Shown: piece after piece, positions 1 through 9,747 of the stretch | How the letters are laid out: every line of letters starts with the position of its first letter | How positions within the stretch are numbered: position 1 is the stretch's first letter | Source: Jaenimonas drosophilae | Taxonomy: Eukaryota; Euglenozoa; Kinetoplastea; Trypanosomatida; Trypanosomatidae | Reading direction: 5' to 3' | DNA: 44,551 nt | Assembly (NCBI GenBank): GCA_030849065.1 | Contig: JASAON010001510.1 | Span: 1-44,551 of the forward strand | Made by a program: the position numbers and the translations under genes | Notes under the pieces: model-generated | The model's database searches: none | What the model was told of the DNA's origin: nothing | The model's input: the letters and a program-made list of their open reading frames with translations, nothing else

Positions 1-1674
1 AGTCTTGGCCCAGTCAGGAAGAGATGTCGTGGAGTGCCTGCAGCTGCTTGCATGGGAGTGTGTGTGGAGGTCTTCTTCGAGGGTTGAGTGTGTATGGGCG
101 TCGTGAGGCGTGCGTGGTGAGGTGTGGGACGAAGAGGTGGTAGCATCGTGTGCCGTGCTTGAGGAAGAGGCTGTACTGCTTGATGGTAAGGAGATGGGAG
201 GTGGTGGGGCCGCAGTGGTTGCGGGTTGGGGAGTAGTTGGTGGCGCCACTGTGGAGAGAGACGGCTCAATGATGCACATACGTGGCAGAGCGGGAGAAGC
301 AACAGAAGCAGGTGGTGGAGCATCTCCTTCAGTGGTGGTGGTGGTTGGTGGGCGACGGAGGAGGTCCTCCACAATGGCGGCAGTGGCACGATGCTTCGCC
401 CCCTCAGCGGCTGCGAGGAGGGAATTGTTCTGCTCCATGAGTTGCCGTTGTGTGTGCTCCCACTGAGCAGCCTCATCACGTGCATCTTGGCGAAATTGGC
501 GCTCACGATCTTGAGCTAGCGCGGTACGATCGTGCAGTTGTTGTTTTGCTGCGCTTTCAGCAGCAGTAGCCAAGCTGTGTTGCCGCGCCATGGCTTGAAG
601 TGCCTGACGCAGCTCCGCCTCTTGGTGGGACTTCTCGCGGAGTTGTTGGACGAGGTGGGGCCGTTCCGCCAGAGCCGCTCGCGCCTCCTCTGGTGTGCCG
701 CCAATCATCTGAAGACGGCCCTGTTGTTCGTGGCTCTGCCCGCTCAGTATGGTGATGCGCTGCCGAGCCTGAGCGAGCTCTGCCTGTAGCCGCGCCACTT
801 CATCCGGCAGAGCCTCCAACAGGCGCAGCCGATGGCGAAGTTGTTCGCGCTCATCCTGCAGACGGTGTACGAGGGCCTGTGCATGAAGCTCCTTAACGCA
901 CACGGCATCATAACGAGCACTAAGCTGGGCGTACCGTGCTGGCCATGAATCAGTACCGCCATCACTCCTCCCAGACTCTGGTACATCATCGTCCATCAGA
1001 AGGGCATCCTTGCGCATCTGTGCGCGAGGAGAGGGAACCACCACCTCGTCGCTTCGATCAATCACAAAGCGAGGTGCAGGTGCAGGGGCAGCCTCTTGGC
1101 CCTCAGTTCCTAATGTATGCGGTGACGTTTCTTCGTATGCCCGAAGGGGGGGTACCTCAGCTGATGCTGCCGCAGCTGGGCTACGCGATCTACTGCGGTT
1201 GTTGGGGATCGAGGAAGGTGTCTTTCGGCTGTGAAGCAAACGAATGGTGTGCTCGGCCTGCTCCAGTGCCACCCGGAGATCCTGCGCCTCCGCCGTACGT
1301 TCGCGGAGTTGTGCGGCGGTGGTGGCTGCGGAGGTCTGCCGTATGGCGGAGTGTGGTCGGCGGCGTGGTGCGACGGGGACCCCTCCTAAGCGCGAGGCAA
1401 TCACGCGCTCTCGAAGCTGCCGGGCCACTGTGGCGGCAGCAGCATAGTCCTCCTCTCGCTCCACCGGCTTATTTGCGTAGAAGAGGTCCTGGAGATTCAT
1501 GCGTTGGCCAGCGGCGGCACCACCACCACCCCACCTGGCTGGGGAGGTTGGGCGTTGGCGCGGGGCGGGAGAGGTGGTCGGCGGGGCTGCCGGTGCCCTG
1601 CGCTCCAGACCGAGGTATACCGCCTCAAACTCACGCATAGAGAGCGCGTGGCCTCCTCGAGCTTCCTCGTCCAT
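1..1674 (-). CDS. Coiled-coil protein, 3' end beyond the left edge
   Basis: A minus-strand frame stays open from an ATG at 1672-1674 to base 1, 558 codons without a stop, so the C-terminus lies outside the window. I do not recognise the family. Residues 1-70 are low-complexity (Ala, Pro, Gly, Arg). Residues about 125-155 form a short heptad-like helix. About 160-245 is Ser/Pro/Arg-rich with an acidic patch. About 246-435 is a long Gln/Glu/Arg/Leu/Ala-rich stretch typical of a coiled coil. About 435 to the edge is Thr/Ser/Pro-rich and probably disordered. No membrane segment or catalytic motif is visible. The upstream polypyrimidine tract and AG (1721-1780) support this start, and the frame closes with a stop soon after 1750. 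A cytoskeletal or scaffold role is possible but only a guess. Long plus-strand frames over 936-1640 are its shadows. Confidence 0.8.
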   Translation of the reverse strand, partial: MDEEARGGHALSMREFEAVYLGLERRAPAAPPTTSPAPRQRPTSPARWGGGGAAAGQRMNLQDLFYANKPVEREEDYAAAATVARQLRERVIASRLGGVPVAPRRRPHSAIRQTSAATTAAQLRERTAEAQDLRVALEQAEHTIRLLHSRKTPSSIPNNRSRSRSPAAAASAEVPPLRAYEETSPHTLGTEGQEAAPAPAPRFVIDRSDEVVVPSPRAQMRKDALLMDDDVPESGRSDGGTDSWPARYAQLSARYDAVCVKELHAQALVHRLQDEREQLRHRLRLLEALPDEVARLQAELAQARQRITILSGQSHEQQGRLQMIGGTPEEARAALAERPHLVQQLREKSHQEAELRQALQAMARQHSLATAAESAAKQQLHDRTALAQDRERQFRQDARDEAAQWEHTQRQLMEQNNSLLAAAEGAKHRATAAIVEDLLRRPPTTTTTEGDAPPPASVASPALPRMCIIEPSLSTVAPPTTPQPATTAAPPPPISLPSSSTASSSSTAHDATTSSSHTSPRTPHDAHTHSTLEEDLHTHSHASSCRHSTTSLPDWAKT

Positions 1675-1720
1675 GACGAGACGCACAAAAGACACACAAG
1701 ACAAGATGTTAGTCGTACAC

Positions 1721-1780
1721 CTGCAGTGGGTACGAACGATGTTGGTCGGTTGGTGGAATATCCACACAAAAGAGAGAGAG
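1721..1780 (-). promoter_or_regulatory. Predicted trans-splicing acceptor for the coiled-coil gene
   Basis: On the minus strand a CT-rich tract (1762-1780) is followed by the first AG at 1721-1722. This would leave a 5' UTR of about 46 nt before the ATG at 1674. The layout, a polypyrimidine tract then first AG then ATG, is the usual kinetoplastid spliced-leader acceptor. Inferred from sequence only. Confidence 0.45.
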
Positions 1781-3146
1781 TTGCGTGTATAGATTCAATC
1801 AGTGGGAGCGGAAAGGATCCTGTTCTATGAAGAGTATGGCAGAAGAATATCTAAAGAATTGGTGGGCCTTATTTTTTTCCTGTGTGTGTGTATGTGCACG
1901 CAAAACTTGGTGGGTCACTACACAAATGAAAGTACAATACAGCAGCACACAATGAGTGTTGTTGCCTTGTTCCCACCAGCAGAATGTAGGGTTGTTTGTG
2001 GTGGTGCAAGCGCTACAAGAGAAATGAGGAGATGAAGGTGCAAGCCAAGTAGTCGTAGCACGTGAACCCTCACGAGAGGAGAGAGGCGTACCCCCACAGG
2101 CGAAGTGAAGTACCTCAGACACACACATGGCACTATAACACTCACGAATCTGTGGGCTCTGGCAGCTGGAACATGAACGAAATTCATTGAGCAACAGATG
2201 GACTCCCCGTAACCGCAGCGGCGCGGGGGCGTTGATCCAAAAATCAGAATTGAGAGGGGGGGGAACTACAACCGCTCACACCAGCAACATCAACAACAAT
2301 CTCAAGCAGACACACACACACACGAATGCGCACAGCAAACACCTGCAAAGGCTGGGCAGCACCAAGAGCCAGGCATAGAGGGGAAGACTTCTTCGCGTGG
2401 GTAACGGTGGGACAAATAGCCACAGCCATCGTTTTTTTTGGAGATGATGCACGACGCACACAACCACAACACAGCTTCCTTAGGCAGGGCAACAGGTGAA
2501 GCGCTTCATTCATTGCCTTCTGTTGGGCTGTTTGGGCTATAATGTGCGCGTACGAGTGTGTGTAGAAGGAGGGGGGGCAATGGATATAAGACTGTAAATG
2601 ACAGCTTCACTGCGCTTAGAGTATGAACGGACGAGATTGGCCTTGGAAACGATGGAAGCCACTACGGTGCCCTCACCCCCACCCTCCACAAACTTACCAA
2701 CCTCTCCCTCAGACACATGTTGGTTTGACACTGGAATGTTGTGTGTGAGTGGAGCGGTGAAGGAGGGAGGAGGGAGGGGGGAGGGAGGTTAGGGATCCAC
2801 TGACACGTTACCGCGCGTCGGGCTCACCAAGTTGGGTAAAAAAGAATAAGAAGTGTGCTTCTCCCCTCACACGGCGTGGGGTATGTGTGGAAGGGAGGGA
2901 CGAGCACGGGACCTACACACGCGAAGCGATGCGTGGTGGTATACGGGCAACACACCTTCAGTTTCAGGTATGGATGTATGACCGTAGGGTGGATAGAGAG
3001 AGCAGGCACGCACTTTGTGGGGATGGGAGAACGTGTGGAGGGTATCCACACAGAGAGAGCCTTGACAAATAGAAGCAAGAAGGATGCACTAGAAAACACC
3101 CTCTCCCCAACTTTTTTGAGCCTTATATGATGTTCTCTCGTTGGGC
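1781..3146. other. Intergenic region, no supported gene
   Basis: About 1.4 kb between the coiled-coil gene and ARL3. It holds short TG/CA microsatellites (about 1879-1896 and 2310-2322), homopolymer runs and a purine-rich G-run block (2762-2788). Short open frames on both strands have low-complexity, CA-repeat-derived compositions and no recognisable domain. It probably contains the ARL3 3' UTR and the upstream region of the coiled-coil gene. Confidence 0.6.
2762..2788 (+). repeat. G-run / polypurine block, potential G-quadruplex
   Basis: Repeated GGAGGG units and one run of six G give at least four G-tracts of three or more within 27 nt on the plus strand. On the transcribed (minus-sense) RNA the same block is a C/U tract, so it could equally be a polypyrimidine signal for trans-splicing or polyadenylation. 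Confidence 0.5.
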
Positions 3147-3749
3147 TCACGCAGATGATGCGGCTGTCTTGCCGTTCGGAGGCAAGTCCTTGGGCCGTCC
3201 TAATGATGCCTTGGGTCGCATCTGCTTTACAATCCATTCCATGCCCTCCGCCACACCCTCGAAGGTCTTGGCAGAGCAGGCCTGAATGTGCCACGCCCTG
3301 TCCCGCAGTGCATCCAGCTGCAGCACCTCCGCCACCTCTCGCGCCTGCATGGCCTCGGGGAGGTCCTGCTTATTGGCGAACACTAAGATGGGAATCCCCG
3401 CCGTCTTCTCCTCCTCCAACAAGAAGCTGAATTCCTCGCTGGCCTCTACCATGCGCTCGTGATCGGCGGAGTCCACGACAAAAATAAGCACGTCCGTCTC
3501 ATCAAAGTACTGCCGCCAGTAGCTACGCATGGAGCGCTGGCCGCCAACATCCCACACATTCAGCTTTACTCCGTGTGCTACGAGGGACTTGATGCGGAAG
3601 CCCTGGGTTGGGGTGATGTGGGTGATGTCCTCCTCCGAGGACAGCTGGTGCAGGATGCTTGACTTGCCTGAATTATCCAGGCCCAGCATCAACACACCTA
3701 ACTTCTTGGAGTTGGGCTTGAAGCGCATAATGAAGTCCAGGATGCCCAT
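3147..3749 (-). CDS. ARL3: ADP-ribosylation factor-like GTPase ARL3
   Basis: A small GTPase of the ARF/ARL family, 200 aa from the ATG at 3749. I chose this start because it gives the ARL-type N-terminus Met-Gly-Ile-Leu; an in-frame ATG 13 codons upstream would bury it. Visible motifs are the P-loop GLDNSGKS (23-30), switch I TPTQGF with Thr48, WDVGGQ with Gln71, NKQD (126-129) and a SAK box. Gln71 and NKQD fall at the positions I recall for human ARL3, and the switch I surroundings resemble ARL3 more than ARL2. In the family, ARL3-GTP releases lipidated cargo from UNC119/PDE6D-type carriers in the cilium or flagellum. The P-loop ends GKSS rather than GKTT. A C-terminal extension of about 20 residues (Pro, Lys, Ser, Ala) lengthens it beyond the usual 182. 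ARL2 is the main alternative. Confidence 0.85.
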   Translation of the reverse strand: MGILDFIMRFKPNSKKLGVLMLGLDNSGKSSILHQLSSEEDITHITPTQGFRIKSLVAHGVKLNVWDVGGQRSMRSYWRQYFDETDVLIFVVDSADHERMVEASEEFSFLLEEEKTAGIPILVFANKQDLPEAMQAREVAEVLQLDALRDRAWHIQACSAKTFEGVAEGMEWIVKQMRPKASLGRPKDLPPNGKTAASSA

Positions 3750-4315
3750 CGTCTTCCAATCACCCGAAGACTTGACGGAATCAATCAATGAAGAAGTGGT
3801 GGGGGTGCAACTGGAACGGAACGGCTCTCACACACCAATGAGGAAGGTAGATGGGGTAGCAGGGATCAGGGTCGTGAGCCACGGCTGACTGATTCACCCC
3901 TATTTTTTGTGTCTTAGAGCCGACAGAGCAACAACAACAGCGATGTTGGCGGAGCTGGATGATCAAACAGTGCTGCTAGTGGACGGCACAGCACATAACT
4001 CAGCCCACACGCAGGTGCTCTGTAAATAGTATGTGTGTGTGGGGGGGGGTGCTCTAGCTTCACCAACCCCACAAAGCCCAATGCCAAAGAGAACAAAAGA
4101 TGCAGAAAGAGTAGGAATTTGCAGCGCACATCAACAGAGAGGGTGAGGGTGACGGAGAAGTGTCAGCAATGGCATGTGTTTCATCGTATCATGATCAACG
4201 ACTAGCGGATGTGTTCGCACTAAACTCAGTTGTAGCAAACGGGGTTCATTGGACTCCCCTGGAATCATCATCATCATCCAGTGGCAACAACGATATGGTA
4301 CACAACGACAGGGAT
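3750..4315. other. Intergenic region, no supported gene
   Basis: About 570 nt between the Rab-like gene and ARL3. It contains a GT run followed by nine Gs (about 4030-4050) and a short ATC repeat (4264-4278). No open frame here has a recognisable domain. It would carry the 3' UTR of the Rab-like gene and the ARL3 splice acceptor. Confidence 0.6.
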
Positions 4316-5032
4316 TTACGCAACAACACAGGCACAGTGTTCCACGCAGCTGTCTGCCATACGAGACGGAGGGCAATTCAGCCGCTCAGACTTGCGTGGA
4401 GATCCATGTTCCTCCTGAAGCTGCAGTGGTGATGCTGGTGAGGCACTCCTCGTCTTGGCAGCCACCATCGGCGAAGATGGAAGAGAAGGAGGGATGGGAG
4501 CCTCCACACAGAGACGGGCAACAAACTGAAAAAGTCTTGCAACGTTGAAGTCGTCCTTCGCAGACACGCGAAAGAGTGGGAGCTTGAGGCTAAGTGAGAG
4601 CGCCTCTGCCTCCTTGCCCGTCACGGCGTCCTCGTCGGGGGAGCAATCAAACATGGTCTGACACAGCACCAACGAGGTGCTTGATGGGCAGCACTGTCGT
4701 AGCTGCTGAACCCGCACCGGTACACGTGAAAAATCGGCACGATGTGCCGTACTAAATGCCACAATCACAGCATGTGCCGCCCCGTCAGCGTAGTAGCGTA
4801 GGCCCATGCGGGCATAGGCCGGGGAACCCGCAATTTCCCATGTACACAGCCCAACGACAGTGGTTGGCTGAGGTGGCTGGTCAATGGAGATTGTTACCTC
4901 AGTGAGGTCCACCCCCACGGTTCGGCGGTAGCACGATAAGAAGAGACCCTTGGAGGCACGGCGGATGAGGGCTGACTTCCCTGAACGCGGCTCACCCACC
5001 ACCGCCACGTTGAAGCACTGCTGAATGGGCAT
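4316..5032 (-). CDS. Divergent Rab-like small GTPase with CaaX tail
   Basis: 238 aa from the ATG at 5032, chosen because the Rab-type beta-1/P-loop begins within a few residues; an upstream in-frame ATG at 5125 would add 31 His/Thr-rich residues that look like translated UTR. The P-loop GEPRSGKS (13-20) and switch I Thr38 are normal. Other boxes are altered: the DxxGQ box reads WEIAGS (65-70), with Glu for Asp and Ser for the catalytic Gln; the NKxD box reads TMFD (126-129), losing Asn and Lys; SAK (157-159) is present. After the G domain comes a tail of about 60 Ser/Pro-rich residues ending in Cys-Val-Val-Ala, a prenylation signal. I infer a membrane-anchored Rab/Ras-like protein with weak or altered nucleotide handling. 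Subfamily not identified. Confidence 0.7.
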   Translation of the reverse strand: MPIQQCFNVAVVGEPRSGKSALIRRASKGLFLSCYRRTVGVDLTEVTISIDQPPQPTTVVGLCTWEIAGSPAYARMGLRYYADGAAHAVIVAFSTAHRADFSRVPVRVQQLRQCCPSSTSLVLCQTMFDCSPDEDAVTGKEAEALSLSLKLPLFRVSAKDDFNVARLFQFVARLCVEAPIPPSLPSSPMVAAKTRSASPASPLQLQEEHGSPRKSERLNCPPSRMADSCVEHCACVVA

Positions 5033-7493
5033 GCAAAACAGGTAGAGCAAAGGTCTAGTGGAGAGAAGGGTTGTGTGTATGTGTGTGTGTTTGTGTGGTG
5101 TGTTGCAATGTACTGATGATGCCACTACCTTCTAGTATACTTGTGTTGGCATGTAGTCAGGTGTGGTGCCCTATCCGCAGTGGCTAAGGGAGGGATGTGG
5201 GAGCTGCTACGAAGATTTATCAAGCAAAAGAGATGTAGAAGTAGAGCCAGTCACAAGAGCACACAAAAGAAGAACATGGGAAATTGCGTGCTCCACCAGG
5301 GCAAAGGTTGGGGAGCACACATCAGGATCCTATATACACTTCCATCGGTCGTTAGTGGGCTTGCAACTCGCGAAGATGAGCGCGAAGGTCCCACAATCTT
5401 TTCAAAGACTTTTGCCTTTCTCACGCCGAATTAATCAAACGGAAAAAAAAAGGACCAAAGGAGGAAACATGTTTTTGATGTGTCTTTTTTTGCTTGTTGT
5501 GCGTTTTTGCTTGAGGGAGGATCGCGAGGATGGATAGTAGGGAGAGGAGGAGGATGGGCGTGGAGCAGATCCACAGCCACCCCACCTCCACGCCACCACC
5601 GCACCAAATGCTCCCCGTCAGGAAACACGTACCACGGGGGCTGAGCAACGAGAAGTACACTGTTCGCCCCCAACGACACGAGGGGAAAACAAACGAAACA
5701 GAGATGAATGAGGGGGGCAGGTGGAGCAAAGGAGAAGTGAGGGAGGGGGGAGAAAAAGAAAACAGCATAGACTTGTGGGAACATTGTACCGATGACCGAA
5801 TCACAGAAAGACATAACCAAAGGGAGCATGGGAAGGGAGAAGGACGCAAATCAACAAAACCACAGTTTCAGCAAAAACGAAATCTTAGAGAGAAGGGGGG
5901 AAAAGGTGGGGAAAAGCTATGCATCATCACATATGGGACTATGCCTGCTCTCACACGCACAGAAATAGGGTTGATCATACTCTACCTCCCCCCCCCTTCC
6001 ACAGCAGCACGGTGAAGGGGGGTTCAGAGGAAGAGCGGAACAGAGAACTTCGTTAGTGAGAGACGTAGAAAGACGAGGAAGGTGTGTAAGGCATTTCCCC
6101 ACCATTTAAAAAAAAACATGAAAAATTATTCTGCAATAAGGTACACGTCGTCACTGTTTTGTGCGAACTACTGCAGAAGGACTTCGTTTTCTTGTTTTTT
6201 CTTCTCTCGTGTGTGTGTGTATGTGGTTGTTGTTGACGTGGGGGAAGAGGTGGAATGAGAGAGAGAGAATAAAGCTGGAGGTTGGGCGTGGCTGCGCTAG
6301 AAGGAACCGCGGCTTGCGATGGCGCGCGCGTGCGACACAATCAACAAAAAACTCGAAACAGAATCCAGACTCGTGAGTGGTACCTCGAATTTGCGTACAG
6401 CCCTACAATCAGAGAGCAGATTGGAGCCAGAGTGGTGTCCATAGGAAGAAGAGACGGGAGGGTGGCAGAACGACCTGTTCGTCAACCACTCCCGAGCCAA
6501 TCCTCAGCAGCACAGTCAGCAGGTGGCCAATCGAAAACAGGGTCTCCAACGGGCACACACCAACTGACTGATGCTGGCACCTCCACGGACACAGCGGCAC
6601 CAACTCACACACATGCGTGGGCATTCGCCAAAAAAAACAAGAACAGAAACATCGAAAAAACGCATTGGCAGAACGCCTTGAGCCGTATTCTTTCTCCACA
6701 GGGGGGAAAAAAGGCTCACATGGTCCAGCACAGACATTGTGTTTGCGTGTTTGCCATTCAAGTCATTCCGCGCGCAGCCACATACTCTCATTCCACCACA
6801 ATCATAACCATCCGCCCACAATCGATGCCCTTGCTTGGTTATCGTACGTTTTTTTTGTTGTCAGGCGTGTGTTATATTTCTTCAAATGATAGTTGCTTCT
6901 ATCGTATTGTCACATGTAGAACAGCGTTCTCTACTACGCTCTCGTCCATTGTTGGCCAGCACACCTCCGATGCTGGCCACTGGATTCAGCGTTTCTGATC
7001 AATCGGCATCAACGTCATGGTAACACAAAAAAAAAGGGAAGGAGGCATGAATCACGTGAGTGAGATTCATCAAAGACCGTTTTCAAACACAAACCAACAC
7101 GACCGGGCCCTTCGTTGGCTCGAAACGCAAAAAAAAAGCTAGAAAAGCAACTCCAAACATGGGGTGCATCATCCCGTCGAAAGCCTGCATCACCGTGCAT
7201 GCAACACTACCAGCTTGGAGTATCACAACAACACGTACATGAGCAAGCATCGACGAGCGATAACTAATGAATGAAGCGGAAGGGGGCAGGGTGGAGAAAT
7301 AAACAAAAAAACATCATGTACGGACTAAGCACGTATCCCAAGAAACGGGAAAAAAGGACATCACCTCTATAACTGCACCACGCAGACTCACGAAGCAGTT
7401 CAACGCAACGTGAGAGCAGGGTGCAGCCCCTCCACCCGCCAAACACTATTCCGCGCTAGCAGAAATAAGTTGTGCGGAGAATGTGAAGCAGAA
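5033..7493. other. Long gene-free interval downstream of the transporter array
   Basis: Nearly 2.5 kb without a convincing gene. The plus strand is purine-rich with A- and G-runs, so RNA from the coding strand would be pyrimidine-rich. GT-rich stretches lie near 5070-5100 and 6209-6225. Several frames of 90-240 codons exist on both strands (for example 6282-6998 plus, 5421-5849 minus), but they are low-complexity, overlap each other and show no domain. Likely contents are a transporter 3' UTR and the Rab-like gene's upstream region. Confidence 0.55.
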
Positions 7494-8920
7494 CTACACC
7501 TGCTCCTCAGGCCTCGTCTCCTCAGCCGCCTGGCTGTCAGCCTCCGCCGCAGGCTCGCGTGGGGACTCACTGATGCTCTCCTTCACAGGCTCGTTTTGCG
7601 GCTCAGCATCGTCCTCTTCGGGCCATGGGTACAGGAAGAACACCTCAAAGATGAAGCACACAAGGCCAATGCCGCCAAAGAAGATGAAGGCAACCGCCTG
7701 GCCCTTGTTCTGGTCACCAGACGCACCACCAGAGATGCCCTCAGTGGCAATCGGGTAGCACACGTTGATGATCACGTTGAAGATGAACTGCCACATCATC
7801 GTGAAGGAAGATCCACGAGGACGGAAGGAGCGGGGAAACAGCTGCTGTGCAAGGATGTAGAAGCACGGGCCCACACCAAACTCAAAGAAGGCAATGAAGA
7901 TGAGGATGCCGGTGATGGCAACACCGTTGCGGGCATTGTCGCTGGCCACGCCAGGGTACACGGGAATACCGCACAGAANTGCAACGTACCCGCAGTGAAG
8001 AAGGCAATGAGCAGAGGGAAGGCCATCTGGCCATAGGTGTACTGGGGAAGCTGGGACAGGTCCACAGCGTTCTCCTCCTCATCCTCTTCGGCTTCCTTAC
8101 GACCAAGGAAGATGCCCAGCATGCACATGATCAACGAAAGAAGGGTGGAGAAGACGCACAGACCCTGCATGCGGCCCATCAGATGCTGGTTGCTATCAGA
8201 GCTGTAGCCAATGGTTTGTCCCATCAACAGGCCCATGAGTGCAGCAAGAAAGATGCCAAAGGTCGTGAACACCTGGAAGAGCACACCAATCATTTCAGCA
8301 TATGTCGGATGGGCATGTTCAATCACATACATTGGTGCAGCAACATTGACGAGTCCGAGAGCCAGTCCAATCACAAGACGGGCAGCACACAGCACCCAGA
8401 ACTGATCCACGGCAGTGGAGATGTGATAGAGCACAGAGCAAATCACACCCACAATACCAATAATCAGGAAGGAAATCTTCGGGCCAAGGCGCTTCACAAT
8501 GGGGCCAGCAAAGGTGGAACTGATCATGCAACCCACAATCATGGCACCAGCAAAGATACCGCTGTCGACAGACGAGTAACCCGTCTTGTGCTTGCAATCC
8601 TTGTCATCGTAGTCCCACGTGCAGTGGTCGTCGTCTTCGCAATTGGACTTGGGCTTATCCTTGCAAGGAACCTGGTTCTTCCACACGCAGGAACTGTCGG
8701 TCCACACACAATCCGCATTGGAGAGGGTCGTGCAGGACTTCTCTGCCTTGAAGTCGTCACAGTTGGTACTGAAGCCGTAGATGGTGCTATACACACCAAC
8801 GAAGCCAATGGAGTAACCGTTGAGTGTACCAGAGACAATATTCACGACACCAACCTTGAAATTTTCCAATGACAAAAAGGAAGTAGGCTCATTGTCTGCC
8901 TGGCGCGTGTTGGAGGTCAT
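7494..8920 (-). CDS. Hexose transporter, array copy A, frame broken at an N
   Basis: A major-facilitator sugar transporter of the trypanosome THT type, nearly identical to copy C through its core. The start at 8920 gives a short private N-terminus before the shared block beginning FKVGVVN. The frame then holds the Cys-rich exofacial loop between the first two membrane spans (eight Cys) and spans 2-6. At base 7979 there is an N, and the sequence jumps by 196 nt relative to copy C, shifting the frame. The remainder (to 7494) encodes the last spans in another frame and an acidic Glu/Pro/Ser tail. The span of 1427 nt plus 196 is 1623, exactly 541 codons, so the missing piece would restore a 540-aa protein. 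I think this is an assembly gap in a repeat rather than a true pseudogene. Confidence 0.8.
7979..7979. other. Ambiguous base marking a probable collapsed gap
   Basis: The only N noticed in the window. The left flank matches copy C up to 13088 and the right flank resumes at copy C 13286, so 197 nt there correspond to one base here. The missing part would encode the QLTGIN membrane span and the following span. Confidence 0.75.
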
Positions 8921-9747
8921 GTGTGTGAATGGGGGTCTTCGTTGATAGCGATATGTAACGGTGTGGAGCTGAAAGACGGAGTGAACTATGAACAGAGCGA
9001 GTGGGGAAGGGAGGGAGAGGGCATGTACGTCGTCTTCACAGAGCGCATTCAATGCAGCTAGGTGAATCGCAGAAGCGTGAACGAGTGAAGAAGGTGTCAA
9101 AGGGGGGCATCAAACATGAAGGACGAACAGCCATCCTCAAGCTTCATTGGCGGGATGAGGCTGCTCTGTTCTTATGTGTCGGGGGAAAAAAAAACAGACT
9201 GGACGTTGCCAGCCGGGGTGAAGCGAGTTATACCATTCCTCTGTCATTGTATTGCAAGTGTTACAAAGTTTGTGGTGTGGTGAACAAAAGAACCTTCACG
9301 TTTGAGATTTTTTTCACACATAGATTATGAAGAGTCACAAAGAATTGGTTACTGGTGTGGACGGCCCTCGGGGGCACACACACCAATAGAGTAGAGGGTT
9401 CATGGAGGTCTGCACAGCATGGGTGTCTCCTCCCATCTGGTGACGCATGTAGCCATAGTTGGTATGAAGATTAAAATTCGTTTTCCATCAAAGTTGTGCA
9501 ATGATCACACAACGTCCCCCCCCCCCTTCAATGAGAGCACGCCAACAACGAATAGCACTCTCAGCACGTTGAGACCACTGCTCGGCATCTCGTCTACATC
9601 ATTCACACGGGAGGAGGGGGAGTGCCATCATCTTCATTCGGTGTGTTTTTCATGTGTATGTGTTCGGCGTCGTTGGAGAGGGAACTAATCCAGGGAATCT
9701 CTACCATGTGGCCCATGACACTAGTGCCCAACAGCATCTCAACGGTT
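8921..9747. other. Intergenic spacer between transporter copies A and B
   Basis: About 830 nt with no supported gene. It includes an 11-C run (9516-9526) and A-runs near 9184. On the minus strand it should carry the 3' UTR of copy B and the splice acceptor of copy A. An open frame continues upstream of the copy A start to about 9100, but that extension has no sequence in common with the sister proteins. Confidence 0.55.

Noticed and set aside
936..1640. 234-codon plus-strand frame
   Set aside because: Antisense shadow of the coiled-coil gene; Arg/Pro/Trp/His-rich composition.
5421..5849. 142-codon minus-strand frame rich in Ser, Phe and Leu
   Set aside because: Translation of a CT-rich UTR tract; a second frame covers the same bases equally well.
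6282..6998. 238-codon plus-strand frame in the gap below the transporter array
   Set aside because: Opposite to all supported genes, low-complexity and without a recognisable domain.
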